Assembly: GCF_024166365.1 (NCBI RefSeq)
Contig: NC_064819.1
Coordinates: forward strand, 151,968,293-152,032,292
Direction: 5' to 3'
DNA from: Elephas maximus indicus
Taxonomy: Eukaryota > Chordata > Mammalia > Proboscidea > Elephantidae
DNA: 64,000 nt
Shown here: positions 9,820 through 20,733 of the stretch, piece after piece
How the letters are laid out: each line of letters begins with the position of its first letter
Numbering within the stretch: position 1 is the first letter of the stretch
Made by a program: the position numbers and the translations under genes
The notes under the pieces: generated by a model
Told to the model about the DNA's origin: nothing
Databases searched by the model: none
Seen by the model: only the letters and a program-made list of their open reading frames with translations

Positions 9820-11057
9820 AAAAAATGGATAATGCTACAGAGCCCACATATATTGAAATATCATTAGAGGATATTATGAACAATTCCAGCTCAACGCATT
9901 TTAAAAATTCTTTTTAAAAAACCTCATAACTCACCAAAGTTAACAAAACAATAAATCAAAAATCTGAATTGCCTGCTAACTATTAAAGACATCAAACCCT
10001 TAATTAAGGCCACCCATCAAAGAGAACTCTGGATCTAGATGGCTTCTCTAGTGAAATCTATCAAACGTTTAAGAAAGAAATAAGACCAATCTTACTGAAA
10101 CTCTCCCAGAGGAGGAAAACTCATATGACCTTGTCAACACTTCATAAAGACAATATGAGAGAAAAATTACATAACAGACTTTCTCATGAAAAATAGATGC
10201 AAAATTAAAAAATATTTAGCCAACTGAATCCAGAAATGCTTAAAACGATAGTACAAACAGATTGACCAAGATGAGTCTATTTCTGGAATGCAAGGTAGTT
10301 TCAACGATCAAAAATCAATCAATTATAAAAAATCAGAGTAATTCATCACATTCACATGATAAAAGAGAAAAGTCATGTGATCATTTAAATGGATACAAGA
10401 AAGAAAAAAAGAATTTGGTAGAGTGGAAACCCATTCATGATAGAAACTCTTAGCAAACTGGGAATAGAAATACCGTAAACATCCTTACTCTGATCAAGGA
10501 AACCTAGCCCTTACTGTTAAAAAAAAAAAAAAGTAAACATCATACTTCATATTGAAATGTTGAAAGTTTTCCTTCTAGGATCAGTAATGAGCCAAAGATA
10601 TCATTTCTTACCACTTTTATTTAACATTAAACAAGAGGTTCTAGGCAGAACACCAAAGTAAGTAAAAATATGGTATATGAATTGAGAACGAGGAAATAAA
10701 ATTGTCCTCATCTGCAGATAAGATTTTGTACACAGAAAAACCAAAAGACTTGGCAGACAAATTACAAGAATAAATTAGTTTAGCAAGTTTGTGTGATACA
10801 AAGTCAGGATAAAAAAAATCAATTGCACTTTCATAAGCCAGCAGCAAACACATAATGGAAACTTTTAAAAGATGCCTTTATTAATAGGAATGAATAAAAC
10901 TTCTGTTATTCATGCTCCCTAAGAACTGTAAGATAATATTGAGAGAAATTTAAAACTAACTGATTAAAGGGGTATACTGTGTTTATGCATTAGAAGATCC
11001 AATATTATAAAGAAATCAATTCTAGGTGAATTGTATGTCTAAATGTGAAAGGCAAAA
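9820..11057 (+). mobile_element. L1M ORF2 (reverse transcriptase region), degenerate
   Basis: 'ctggatctagatggcttctctagtgaaatctatcaaacgtttaagaaagaaataagaccaatctt' is the L1 RT N-terminal region ('DGF...FYQTFK'). It continues through 'tgataaaagagaaaagtcatgtgatca' and 'ggtatatgaattgagaacgaggaaataaaattgtcctcatctgcagat'. No open frame survives. It is interrupted at 11058 and resumes at 11565. Confidence 0.75.
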
Positions 11058-11564
11058 GGAGTTCTAGTGGCACAGTAGCTAAATCATTCCACTGCTAACT
11101 GAAAGGTTGGCAGTTCCAACCTACCCGCCGCTCCACAGGAGAAAAGCCCTGGCAATCTGCTCCCTTAAAGAGCACAGCCTTGGAAACCCTACAGGGCAGT
11201 TCTACTCTGTCCCGTAGGATCGCTATGAGTCAGAATTGACTAAATGGCAATAGGTTTGGTTTTGCAACCAATGTCACAAAACAATTTGTGTATTAATTAT
11301 TTAACGAGAAACTAATTTGCTCTGTAAACTTTCACCTAAAACACAACCGGAAAAAAAAAAAAAAAGAAAGAAGCCAAAACAGGCTCTCCTCTCCTCTTCC
11401 CAAAATGTAGCTGTTTCTATTTGTCCCTGTTCAAGTTCTGTTCTGCCCACACTGGGTGTCTAAAATTTTTACATTGTTGTCATTAAATAGTGTAGCTTCA
11501 CATTTTTGCTTAGCATTGTAAGAATTGTTACATATCATTAAAATTCTTTGTAAATATTTTTTAA
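11058..11564 (+). mobile_element. Composite insertion: AfroSINE (11058-11265) plus about 300 bp of anonymous sequence, 17-bp TSD
   Basis: The perfect 17-bp repeat 'aaatgtgaaaggcaaaa' lies at 11041-11057 and 11565-11581. Between the repeats are a long-form AfroSINE ('gagttctagtggcacagtagc' to 'caataggtttggttttg') and then about 300 bp that is not SINE. That remainder includes 'gctctgtaaactttcacctaaaacacaaccgg', an A-rich run at 11350-11365 and 'cttcacatttttgcttagcattgtaagaattgtt'. The L1M flanks are continuous once this block is removed. It is either one composite retrocopy or a SINE placed at the very edge of an earlier insertion. Confidence 0.8.
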
Positions 11565-12270
11565 AAATGTGAAAGGCAAAACAATAAAGCTTCTAGAAGA
11601 AAATATCTTCATGCCTTTGGGGCAGGAAAATATTTCTAAAACAGGACACAGAAAGCAGGGAAACATTTACAAATTAGATTGCAATAAAATAAAAACTTCT
11701 TTTCACCATAATTCACCATTAAGAGACTAAAGAAGAAAATCACAGAGTAGAACAGCATTTTTGTAATATATATAATCAAAAAAGTGTTTGAATACAGATT
11801 ACGTAAATCCTTTAAGTTAATAAAAAGCAGACAATAGAAAAACAGACAAGAGAGATGAACAGGAATTTCAAAACAGAGGATATCTTAGTAGCCAATAAGC
11901 CTCACTAGTTAACAGAGAAATGCAAATTGAAACCTCAGTGACATAGTATGCACAACCATCAGGATGGCTAAAGTAAAAAGGGCAGACAATATTAAGTGTT
12001 GACAAAGATGTCAAGCAAGAAGGACTCTTGTAGATTGTTAGTAGGAATGTAAAGTAGTACACTCACTTTGGAAAACAGTTTATTATTTATTAAAATTAAA
12101 GATATGCAAAATCACCTCCCAACAATTCTATTCCTAGGAATATACTCAATAAAAATGCCTCAGGAGATGTGTAATAAAAACACTCTTGCAGCATTATTCA
12201 TAATAGCCAAAAGAGATGTGTTCACCAAGAATATTCATGAAACATTATTCACCAAACTAGAGACAAATTA
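11565..12270 (+). mobile_element. L1M ORF2 C-terminal region, degenerate
   Basis: Continuation of the L1M after the composite insertion: 'aacaataaagcttctagaagaaaatatcttcatgcc', 'agtagccaataagcctcactagttaacagagaaatgcaaattgaaacctcagtgaca', 'aacaattctattcctaggaatatactcaataaaaatgcc'. These correspond to the C-terminal part of L1 ORF2 around the cysteine-rich segment. No open frame. Confidence 0.8.
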
Positions 12271-12364
12271 TACGTAGTCCCCAACTTAAAAACAGGGTTC
12301 TGTTCCATGATTCCATCTTAAGTTTGTTCTGATGTAACTCGAATACCTCTTTTTTTTTTAGTAT
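12271..12364. mobile_element. Tigger-like DNA transposon, left part
   Basis: 'acgtagtccccaacttaaaaacagggttctgttcc' is a terminal-inverted-repeat type start seen in TcMar-Tigger non-autonomous elements. It pairs with the inverted end 'aactcagggactacctgta' at 14891-14909. The surrounding L1M is continuous when 12271-14909 is removed. An RTE splits it. Confidence 0.65.
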
Positions 12365-12365
12365 T

Positions 12366-14707
12366 CATGTTGTTGTTGCTAGGTGTCCTTGAGTCAGTTC
12401 TGACTCATAGCAACTGTATGTACAATGGAACGAAACACTGCCCAATCTTGCACAATCCTCACAAACGTTGTTACGTTTGAACCCATTGTTGCTGCCACTG
12501 TGTCAATCCATCTCATCAAGGGTTTTCTTTTTTTTTTTTTACCAGACCTTCTAATTTACCAAGCATGATGTCCTTCTCCAGGGACTGGTAGCTCCTGAAA
12601 ACATGTCCAAAGTACCTGAGATGAAGTCTCTCCATCCTCGCTTCCAATGAGCACTCTGGCTGCACTTCCTCTAAGACAGACTTGTTAGTTCTTCTGGCAA
12701 TCAGTGGCATACCCGGTATTGTTCACCAACACTCTCATTCAAAGGCATAAATTCTTCTTCAGCCTTTCTTATTCATTGTCCAGCTTTCACATGTGTAAGA
12801 GGCGATTGAAAATATGATGGCTTGGGTCAGGAGCCCCTTAGTCCTCAAAGTGACGTCTTTGCTTGACATATTTTGCTTTTGAAGAGATCTTTTGCAAAAA
12901 ACTTGCCCAGTGCAGTAAGTCATTTGATTTCCTGACTGCTGCTTCCATGATTGTTGATTGTGAATCCAAGCAAAATGAAATTCTTGACAATTTCAGTCTT
13001 TTCTCCATTTATCATGATTTTGTTTATTCGTCCAGTTGTGATGATTTTTGTTTTCTTTAGGTTGAAGTGTAATCCATACTGAAGCCTGTTGTCTTTGATC
13101 TTCATCAGTAAATCCTTTATGTGCTCTTCATTTTCAGCATGCAGGGTTGTGTCATCTGCATAACGCAGGTTGTTAATGAGTCTTCCTCCGATCCCGATGC
13201 CCCATTCTTCATATAGTTCAGCTTCTGGGATTATTTGCTCAGTGTACGGATTGAATAAGTATGGTGAAAGGACACAACACTGACACACACCTTTCTTGAT
13301 TTTAAACCATGCAGTATCTCCTTGCTCTCTTCATATGACAGCCTCTTGATCTATGTACAGATTTCTCATGAGCGCAATTAAGTGTTCTGGAATTCCCATT
13401 CTTTGCAATGTTGTCCATAATTTGTTATAACTCACACAGTCGAACGCCTTTGCATAGTCAATAAAACACAGGTAAACATCTTTCTGGGTGTGCTCTGCTT
13501 TCAGCCAAGATCCACCTGACATCTTCAATGGCATCCCTCTTTCCACATCCTCTTCTGAATCTAGCTTGAATTTCTGGCAGTTCCCTGTCGATGTGCTGCG
13601 GCAATCACTTTTGGGTGATCATCAGTACAATTTTACTTCTGTGTGATATTAATGATATTGTCCCATAATTTCGGCATTCTGTTAGATCACTTTTCTTTGG
13701 GATGGACACAAAAATGGATCTCTTCCAGTCAGTTGGCCAGGTAGCTGTCTTCCAAATTTCTTGGCATAGACAAGTGAGTACCTCCTGAGCTTTTGTTGAA
13801 ATACCTCAGTTGGTATTCATTTAGTTCCTGGAGCCTTGTTTTTTGCCAATGCCTTCAGTGTAGCTTGGACTTCTTCCTTCAATACTGTCAGTTCTTGATC
13901 GTATGCTACCTCCTGAAACAGTTTAATGCCAACCAATTCTTTTTGGTACAGTGACTCTGTGTATTCCTTCCATCTTCTTTTCATGCCTCCGCTGTTCAAT
14001 ATTTTGCCCATAGAATCCTTCAAAATTGCAACCTGAGACTTTCTTCAGCTCTTTCATCTTGAGAAATGCCAAGCATGTTCTTCCCTTTTGGCTTTCTAAG
14101 TCCAGGTTTTTGCACATTTCATGATAATATTTTGCTTTGTCTTCTCAAGCTGCCCTTTGAAATCTTTTGTTCAGCTCTTCTACGTCATCATTTCTTCCAT
14201 TCGCATTAGCTACTCTACTTTCCAGAGTAAGTTTCAGAGTCTCTTCTGACATCCATTTAGGTCTTTTCTTTCTCTCCTGTCTTTTTAATGACCTTTCTTC
14301 ATGTATGATGTCCTTAATGTCTTCCCACATCTCGTCTAGTCTTCGGTCTTTAGCGTTCAATGCAAGGAATCTATTCTTGAGTTGGGCTCTAAATTCAGGT
14401 GAGATATAGCCAAGGTGGTATTTTGGCTGTCGCAGACTTGTTTTAATTTTCTTCAACTTCATCTTTAACTTTCATAAGAGCAGTTGATGGCCTGTTCTGC
14501 TGTTGGCCCCCGGCCTTGTTCTGACTGATAATATTGAGCTTTTCCATTGTCGCTTTCCACAAATGCAGTGGATTTGATTCCTGTGTTTCCCATCCAGTGA
14601 GGTTCATGCATAGAGTAGGCATTTATGTTATTGAGAAAAGGTTTTTTCAATGAAGAAGTCATTGGTCTTGCAAAATTCTATCATGCTATCCCTGGTGTCG
14701 TTTCATA
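12366..14707 (-). mobile_element. 5'-truncated RTE LINE (copy B)
   Basis: Reverse-oriented RTE with (GTT)n tail 'gttgttgttgctaggtgtccttgagtcagttctgactcatag' at the left. It ends at about 14707 in the middle of the endonuclease region. Coding remnants on the minus strand include 12920-13288 ('NLRYADDTTLHAENEEH', the catalytic YADD), 13331-13546 ('CFIDYAKAFDCVSYNKLW', motif A), 13817-14023 and 14145-14462 (linker). Frameshifts separate them all. It sits inside a Tigger-like transposon, which sits inside an L1M. A 6-bp 'agtatt' on both sides is only weak TSD evidence. Confidence 0.88.
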
Positions 14708-14909
14708 GCCCGCTATTACACAGCAGTATTTTGAACAGTAAACACTGAACATTTACAATAAACATCTGAGAATGATAACATCAGCAAATTATTCACTGCA
14801 ACATTGTAGCACATATTACTAAAGAAAAGATGTACAAAAAAAAAAAAAAGACAGTCATAAGTGCCGTTTCTTGTAACTTGAATATGTTGTAACTCAGGGA
14901 CTACCTGTA
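14708..14909. mobile_element. Tigger-like DNA transposon, right part
   Basis: Right arm of the element split by RTE copy B, ending in 'cataagtgccgtttcttgtaacttgaatatgttgtaactcagggactacctgta', the inverted counterpart of the left end. An A-run at 14836-14849 interrupts it. Confidence 0.65.
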
Positions 14910-15560
14910 TGTGTCTGTTAGAAAAGATAAATTCTAATATTAGAAAAGATAAATAATTTGTGGCATATTAATAAAACAGAATCTTATACAGCAATGAAAA
15001 TAAAGCACAAGCAGCAACATGAATGAATCTCATAAAATAATGTTGAGCAAAACTAGGCAGATAAAAGTAGACACATTATGTGAAAACATTTATATAAAAT
15101 TTTAAAACTGGCATTTATATAAAATTTTAAAATTGGCAGAATTAAATATCATGTTAGATGTTATGATCTTCTGTGGTGGATGCGGGAGATAATGACTGGG
15201 AGAGGGCACACAAGAGGTTTCTGGATGTTGGCAGTACATGATACCTTGACCTAGATGGTGGTTATGAAAATTCATTAAGATGTATAGCTATGTGTTTATG
15301 GATTAGAAGATTCTGTATTATAAAGAGATCAATTCTCTTTATTTATGAAAATTCCTTTACAAGGGTCTTCATTTTATGAAAATTCATTAAGGTGTATGGT
15401 TATGTGTTTATGGATTACGACATTCTGTATTTTAAAGAGATCAATTCTAGGCACATTATACGTCTAAATGTGAAAGGCAAAACAATAAAGCTTATGGAAG
15501 CAAATATCTTCATGACCTTGGGGTAGGAAAATATTTCTTAAACAGGGCGCAAAAAAGCAC
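14910..15560 (+). mobile_element. L1M 3' region with a local tandem duplication
   Basis: 'gataaataatttgtggcatattaataaaacagaatcttatacagcaatgaaaataaagc' is the L1 ORF2 terminus and resumes the L1M split by the Tigger-like element. From about 15263 a roughly 113-bp unit starting 'tatgaaaattcattaag' is repeated ('tgtgtttatggatta.ga...tctgtatt.taaagagatcaattct'). After it, 'ctaaatgtgaaaggcaaaacaataaagctt' repeats L1M sequence already seen at 11565. Confidence 0.7.
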
Positions 15561-15837
15561 TAATCATATGTATTTGACAAACAATTTTAAAGAAATCATT
15601 GTCTAATTCTCGTTATTTCTGTATTTCCCCCTTTTTATTTTAACTCATCAGGTTTTCAAATTCATATTCCCTTTTTTAGTGAGAGAAAAAAATAACGAGG
15701 TTTATTTTTCTATTTAATTTTCTCTACCACTTGGGGACTTGGGGTTAAAGAAAAGATTCATTTTTTTCCTAAGGCTAACAAAGCAAAAATATAGACAAGG
15801 CTATATATACAAAGTGAATCTATAGCAAGAATTTGTA
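15561..15837. other. No recognised feature
   Basis: AT-rich sequence without a recognisable gene or repeat. Confidence 0.5.
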
Positions 15838-15898
15838 GATGTTCTATAGGGTCGCTATGAGTCAGAATCGACTCAATGGCAATGGATTTTGGTTTTTA
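15838..15898 (+). mobile_element. AfroSINE 3' end only
   Basis: A 60-bp 5'-truncated copy, 'gttctatagggtcgctatgagtcagaatcgactcaatggcaatggattttggttttt'. Only the RTE-like tail is present. Confidence 0.85.
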
Positions 15899-16258
15899 TA
15901 TTTTGACACATCTTTATATGATGTTAGCTTTTCAAACTCAATCAATGAAACAGAGTTTATTCACCTCCAATGGAAGGGGCATTTGTATTTCGTCTCCTGC
16001 CACCAGTTTTGATCAGCATTTCAGTCTCAAGATGTGAAGGAGAAAAGTAAAAATTCTGTTGCTTAAGGCTCACAGATTTACAAAAAAAAAAAAAAAAACT
16101 TAAAAAAAAACAACTGTATTTAAACAGCTACATATATAAAAATAAATGGTGCTCAAATAGCTATTCTTATCAAGGAATATATGCTGAGGTGTAATTTTCT
16201 GCTTTTGTCACAAATCCTTGTGCAAAGATCTTAATTAAAATGATCCTTTATATAGTCA

Positions 16259-16474
16259 TGGAGACCTTGGATGATGCAAATGGTTAACCGCTTGGCTGCT
16301 AACCCAAAGACTGGTGGTTGGAAATGACCCAGATTCTCCTCAGAAGAAAGGCCTGGCCATCTACTTCTGAAAAGTCATAGCCATTGAAAATCCTATAGAG
16401 TATAGGTCTACTCAGAAATATATGGGTTTGTTATGAGTCAGAATCAACGCCATGGCAACTGGTTTGGTTTTTTG
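16259..16474 (+). mobile_element. AfroSINE, long variant, 8-bp TSD
   Basis: 'ggagaccttggatgatgcaaatggttaaccgc' to 'ccatggcaactggtttggttttttg', with 'tatagtca' at 16251-16258 and 16475-16482. Its body 'cagaagaaaggcctggccatctacttctgaaaagtcatagccattgaaaatcctatagag' closely parallels the RTE 5' region. Confidence 0.9.
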
Positions 16475-16799
16475 TATAGTCACAATTGTACAATCCAGGC
16501 CCACTGTTGAACATTTGCCAGCCACTGGAGCTACTGGTTTTCTTGGCATTTAGGTCCCTATCTAAGTTGCTTCCCATGTACACCATAGACACTGCCTCTT
16601 CTGCACCTGTATGATGATGCCTGAGTTACTCTGCACCTAATAATAATTTACTTCTTTAGCCACCTGTGGCCACCAAGCATCTGAAATCCAAACTCACTCA
16701 ATTGAAATTTATACACTTACCCAGGGTGGAGACTCTGTTATTTAAAATTGCATTCTCCCCCAGGGTCCAGTACTCCTATCCCCTTTCCCTGGTTTTCTT

Positions 16800-17010
16800 T
16801 TCTTTTTATTTTTCCCAAAACACATATCACATCTGACATGCTACATAATTTGTTTATTCATTTATTTTTTGTCTTTTCCCCACCCCCAACCAGAAATAAG
16901 GTCTGAGAGTAAAGAAACTTTTGTCTTGTGTTGACTGTTGTTTCCCCATCATTAGCATAATATCTACCCCATAATAGATACTCAATAAGTAATAACTGAG
17001 TGAATAAATA
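16800..17010 (+). mobile_element. L2 or MIR 3'-end-like remnant
   Basis: 'ttgtcttgtgttgactgttgtttccccatcattagcataatatctaccccataatagatactcaataagtaataactgagtgaataaata' has the layout of the L2/MIR terminus ('gtatccccagc...cacatagtaggtgctcaataaat...tgaatgaa'). Strongly diverged. Confidence 0.55.
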
Positions 17011-18063
17011 ATTTTTCTCATTAGTATTTGTTCTCTGAATACAAAACTAGTACAAGATCATGATGGAGAATTTTAAAAGCTACAGAAATGGACTGAGAAG
17101 AAAATAAAAGCCACCCCTCCTAACTCCACCCACCAGAGGTGGTAATATTGTGGTATAGATATGTCCACTTTCTCTTCTCAATTTCTTTGGGACAAGATTA
17201 GGGATGCATTGCACATATTGGTCTGGGGCCACTTTTTCAATTACAAGCACTTTGATATAATGTAATTTATAATGTAATTTTAATGGCTGCATAATAAACT
17301 GAAACATACCAATGATCATGAAGATGACACATGACTAAGCAATGTTTTGTTCTGTTCTACATTAGGTTTCTGTGAGTTGGAGCCAACTGCATGGCAGTGA
17401 ACAACGGTATTTTGTACTATAACCGTACCATAATGTATTTAATTAATCACAAGTTATTGACTATTGAATTTTATTATGGGAAACTTCCTTGAAAAATTAT
17501 TTTTGTTGCAATGTATCTAATTCTTCTTCTCTATGAGAAGCATGTAGGATAAACAAACTTAGACTAAGTCTAATTTTCTTAAATAAGATGTACCACAGAC
17601 ATGTAACCCTTCCTAGAGGTAGAGTAGCAGAATGTCTGCAAATTCCATGCTTAAAAGCACTTCTTTGTTGAAAAAATAAAAATCTTTTTGCTTGCTCATC
17701 TGATTACTTACCTTTAATTTTTTCTATAAAAGAGGGCTAAGCCTATACTTTGATAGCCCAAATGAGATAGGAGACCTGCCCATAATTTCTGCTCCAAGAA
17801 AAGCAATAACCTCAATAAAGGGGATCAGTCATGATCCCTTTGCCCCTTGCAGTGGCCTCCCAGTCATGCTGACAGAGGACCAGCTGTGTCTCAGTCAATC
17901 TAGCCATGGCCACTCCCATTACTAGTAAAGCTAGGCCAGCTCTGTGGCCCAGGACCACACAGGCAAGTATGGACTCTCACTTTGGGCTGAGGGCAGGGGC
18001 AATAGGGATAAAACATATGTTTCCAGATATTGCTGGAAGCTGCATTTTATAGGAAGCTTTGTA
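17011..18063. other. Mostly anonymous; short RTE 3' tail at 17338-17405
   Basis: 'aatgttttgttctgttctacattaggtttctgtgagttggagccaactgcatggcagtgaacaac' (17341-17405) is a stand-alone RTE 3' terminus. The rest contains no gene or repeat I can name. The minus-strand frame 17080-17319 has no domain. Confidence 0.5.
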
Positions 18064-18362
18064 TCCAACAGTTTGTTGTCCTGTGATGGCTCACATGTTG
18101 CTATAATGCTGGAAGCTATGCCACCAGTGTTTTAAATACCAGCAGGCTCACCTGTGGTGGGTAGATTTCAGCAGAGCTTCCAGACTAAGCCAGACTAGGA
18201 AGAAAGGCCTAGCAATCTATTGCAAAAAATAGCCAATGAAAACCATATGGATCACAACAGAGCATTGTCCGATATAGTGCTGAAAGTTAAGCCCCTAAGC
18301 TGGAAGTATCATAAAGATGGTGCAGGACCAGGCAACTTTCCTTCTGTTATTCATAAGGTTGC
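18064..18362 (+). mobile_element. Internally deleted RTE derivative, left part (5' end joined to 3' end)
   Basis: Starts like the RTE 5' terminus ('caacagtttgttgtcctgtgatggc...ttgctataatgctggaagctatgccaccagtgttttaaataccagcaggctcacc'). It continues through 'cttccagactaagccagactaggaagaaaggcctagc' to about 18305, then jumps straight to RTE 3'-terminal sequence ('atggtgcaggaccaggcaactttccttctgttattcataagg'). The whole endonuclease/reverse transcriptase region is missing. Its last 40 bp lie beyond an LTR inserted at 18363. Confidence 0.8.
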
Positions 18363-18883
18363 TGTTTTGGTTATCTACTGCTACTGTAACAGAAATATCA
18401 CAGTGGATGGCTTTAACGGAAATTTATCCTCTCACAGCTTAGGAGGCTAGAAGTCCAAATTCAGGGCACAAGCTCCAAGGGAAGGCCTTCTCTCTTTGTC
18501 AACTCTGGGGTAAAGTCCTTGCCATCAATCTTCCCCCAGTCTCGGAGCTTCTCAGTGCAGGGAACCTGGGTCCCAAGAACATATTCCACTCCTGGCTCTT
18601 CTTGTTTGGTGGTAATGAGGTCCCCCTCCTCTCTGCTAGTTTCTCTCTTTTATATATCTCCAAAGAGATTGACTCAGGATACATCCTTAATCCTGTAGAT
18701 TGTATCCTGCCTCTTAACATAACTGCTTTTAATCTTGCCTCATTAACATCATAGAGGTTAGGATTTACAACACCTAAGATAATTACATCAGATCACAAAA
18801 TGGAGGACAACCACATAATACTGGGAATCATGGCCTAACCAAGTTGACACACATTTTTGGGAAACACAATTCAATCCATAAAA
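18363..18883 (-). mobile_element. MaLR-like solo LTR, 5-bp TSD
   Basis: LTR of 521 bp in reverse orientation. It begins 'tgttttggttatctactgctactgtaacagaaatatcacagtggatgg' and ends 'ttttgggaaacacaattcaatccataaa'. The 5-bp TSD 'gttgc' is at 18358-18362 and 18884-18888, the length expected for ERV-L/MaLR integration. Removing it restores the RTE-derived element. Same family and length as the LTR at 20734-21253. Confidence 0.88.
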
Positions 18884-18925
18884 GTTGCCATGAGCCAGAG
18901 CTGACTTAGTGGCAACTAACAACAA
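18884..18925 (+). mobile_element. Internally deleted RTE derivative, right part (3' tail)
   Basis: 'gttgccatgagccagagctgacttagtggcaactaacaac' completes the RTE-type 3' tail of the element interrupted at 18362. Confidence 0.8.
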
Positions 18926-19049
18926 AAACCAAAGCTTATGGGGGCCTAGGCCTTTTGGTGTCCTGAAATTTACATCTTGTTTCCACCAAAAGGAACAAAA
19001 ATACGATCTTACACAGAAAAGGAAGTCGTCACTTATTTTAGCAGCCCTG

Positions 19050-19310
19050 TAGTGGGGTTATTTCTCATTTTTTCACTTTTATAAATGATGCTGCTTGATT
19101 ATCTTTTTAATACATTTTGTGTACATTTATGGTTGTTTTTCTTAGGTTGTTTTCTGGAAGATCTACTAATAGGTAAAAGGGTATTGACATTTTTAAGGCT
19201 TTGAATCATATGCTGATGTGCCCTCAGAAAGATTGTTCTGGTATAACTACCACCAGCAATTTAAGAATACCTCTTATCCCATGCCGCACCAAGAGTGCTA
19301 GTTACCTTCT
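19050..19310 (-). mobile_element. Old L1 fragment (probable), minus strand
   Basis: 'ttttcacttttataaatgatgctgcttgattatc...tgtgtacatttatggttg...gatctactaataggtaaaagggtattgacatttttaaggc...gatgtgccctcagaaagattgttc...ccaccagcaatttaagaatacctc' follows the order of a reversed L1 ORF2 terminus. Weak, but consistent over 250 bp. Confidence 0.5.
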
Positions 19311-20733
19311 GGAATTAAAAATATAAATTAAGGTATATTTTTTGTATGATGTTTTTAAAAAGACTTACAGACACTGCACGTATAGGAAGCTCACTGAAGC
19401 TTGGTTTAAGCTCATATGGACAGGTTTAAGCTCATTTCCCAACATCATTTCCCTAAGTGTGGGTTTCTTAAGCCTCAGATGGCATCATGGTGAGACTAAA
19501 GACCATGTTACAAATAGTGTTCTCATAGAAGTCTGTTAGAGGGCTTTTTCCGTAGCCTCCGGACATGTCTTGAAAATATTTTCACTTTAAAAATCATAAT
19601 TTAGTATACTTCAAAAGTATATAAAAATCAAAATACAAAACCAGTAAGTAGTGTTATTGTAGTCAAACTAAAATCTAAGAATCTGGGCTTTGGGCTAAGC
19701 ATAGAGAGTTCCTCTCCTATGGGTAATACTGTGCAGTTCTCTTCACACAAGTGTGAAATGGGGCTTGTGTTCATAGTGTAATTGGTCCAGGAGAATTTTA
19801 CAAAACACAGCATTTTTTTTTATCTTACTGCTGAAATCCCTGGATTCCCACCCCCCCCCCAAAGGTTCTAAGCACCTGATATAAATTTATTTTGGGGGAA
19901 TCTCCTAAGAACTGTGAATACAAGTTTTTTAAAGAGGCATGTATATTCTTTGTGTTACCTATAAATAAATAATAAATAATTTTTATGGCTGGGTAGTTTT
20001 CCAATTATTGAAGCAATATTGGTTAGGTGACCAGAGAACATTTCTGCTCTTTATTTGTGTTCTTGGAGATTGGCAGGGAGCTCAAATTAGTCCATCTCTA
20101 TTGTTGGTGCTTTTTGGCATCAGCCTGTGCTGACAGCATTTCTTTCTGCCTCATCAGTCCCAGCTTGAACATCCACACACAGCCAGCTCCTCCCTGTTCC
20201 CTTTGTGAGAGGGCCTGAGACCAACTGGGCCAGATTTAAGACTTACTTCGCCTATAAAATGAGATTGCCCATATCACAAATGCTATTTTGTTGGGTTTGA
20301 ATTGTTGACTCTTCTATATCCTTCATTTGGTTTGGACATGTTATCAATCATTAAAGATATTTTTAATTTGCCTATCCAGGGCTACAACGTATTCTGTTTT
20401 CCACATTTTTAATCTTACCCATTTTCACCCAGAACCTGGGAGTCTGTTTCTTACATGGCTGAGCTTCTTGGATCTACCAGCCTTGGCTGAGGAATATTGT
20501 AGAAAGCATTAAAAGTGCCTATTCCCTGGCTCACAATCTCAAATTCACAAAAAGAAGTTCTCTTATAATACTATAATTTAAAAAGTGCTGATCAACAAAA
20601 ATATTACTCTATTGACCTGAAACTCCAAATAATCTTATTTATTTCTTTGTCTAAGACATGTTCACCAGAAATTCCTGTTAAATGGAAAATGTTATCTAAG
20701 ATGATAGCATATTAACCCATTAGTGTGTATTAG
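19311..20733. other. No recognised feature; C-run
   Basis: Anonymous sequence with a C-run at 19849-19860. Short frames (for example 20027-20218) show no domain. I see no exon with splice sites and no named repeat. Confidence 0.5.
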
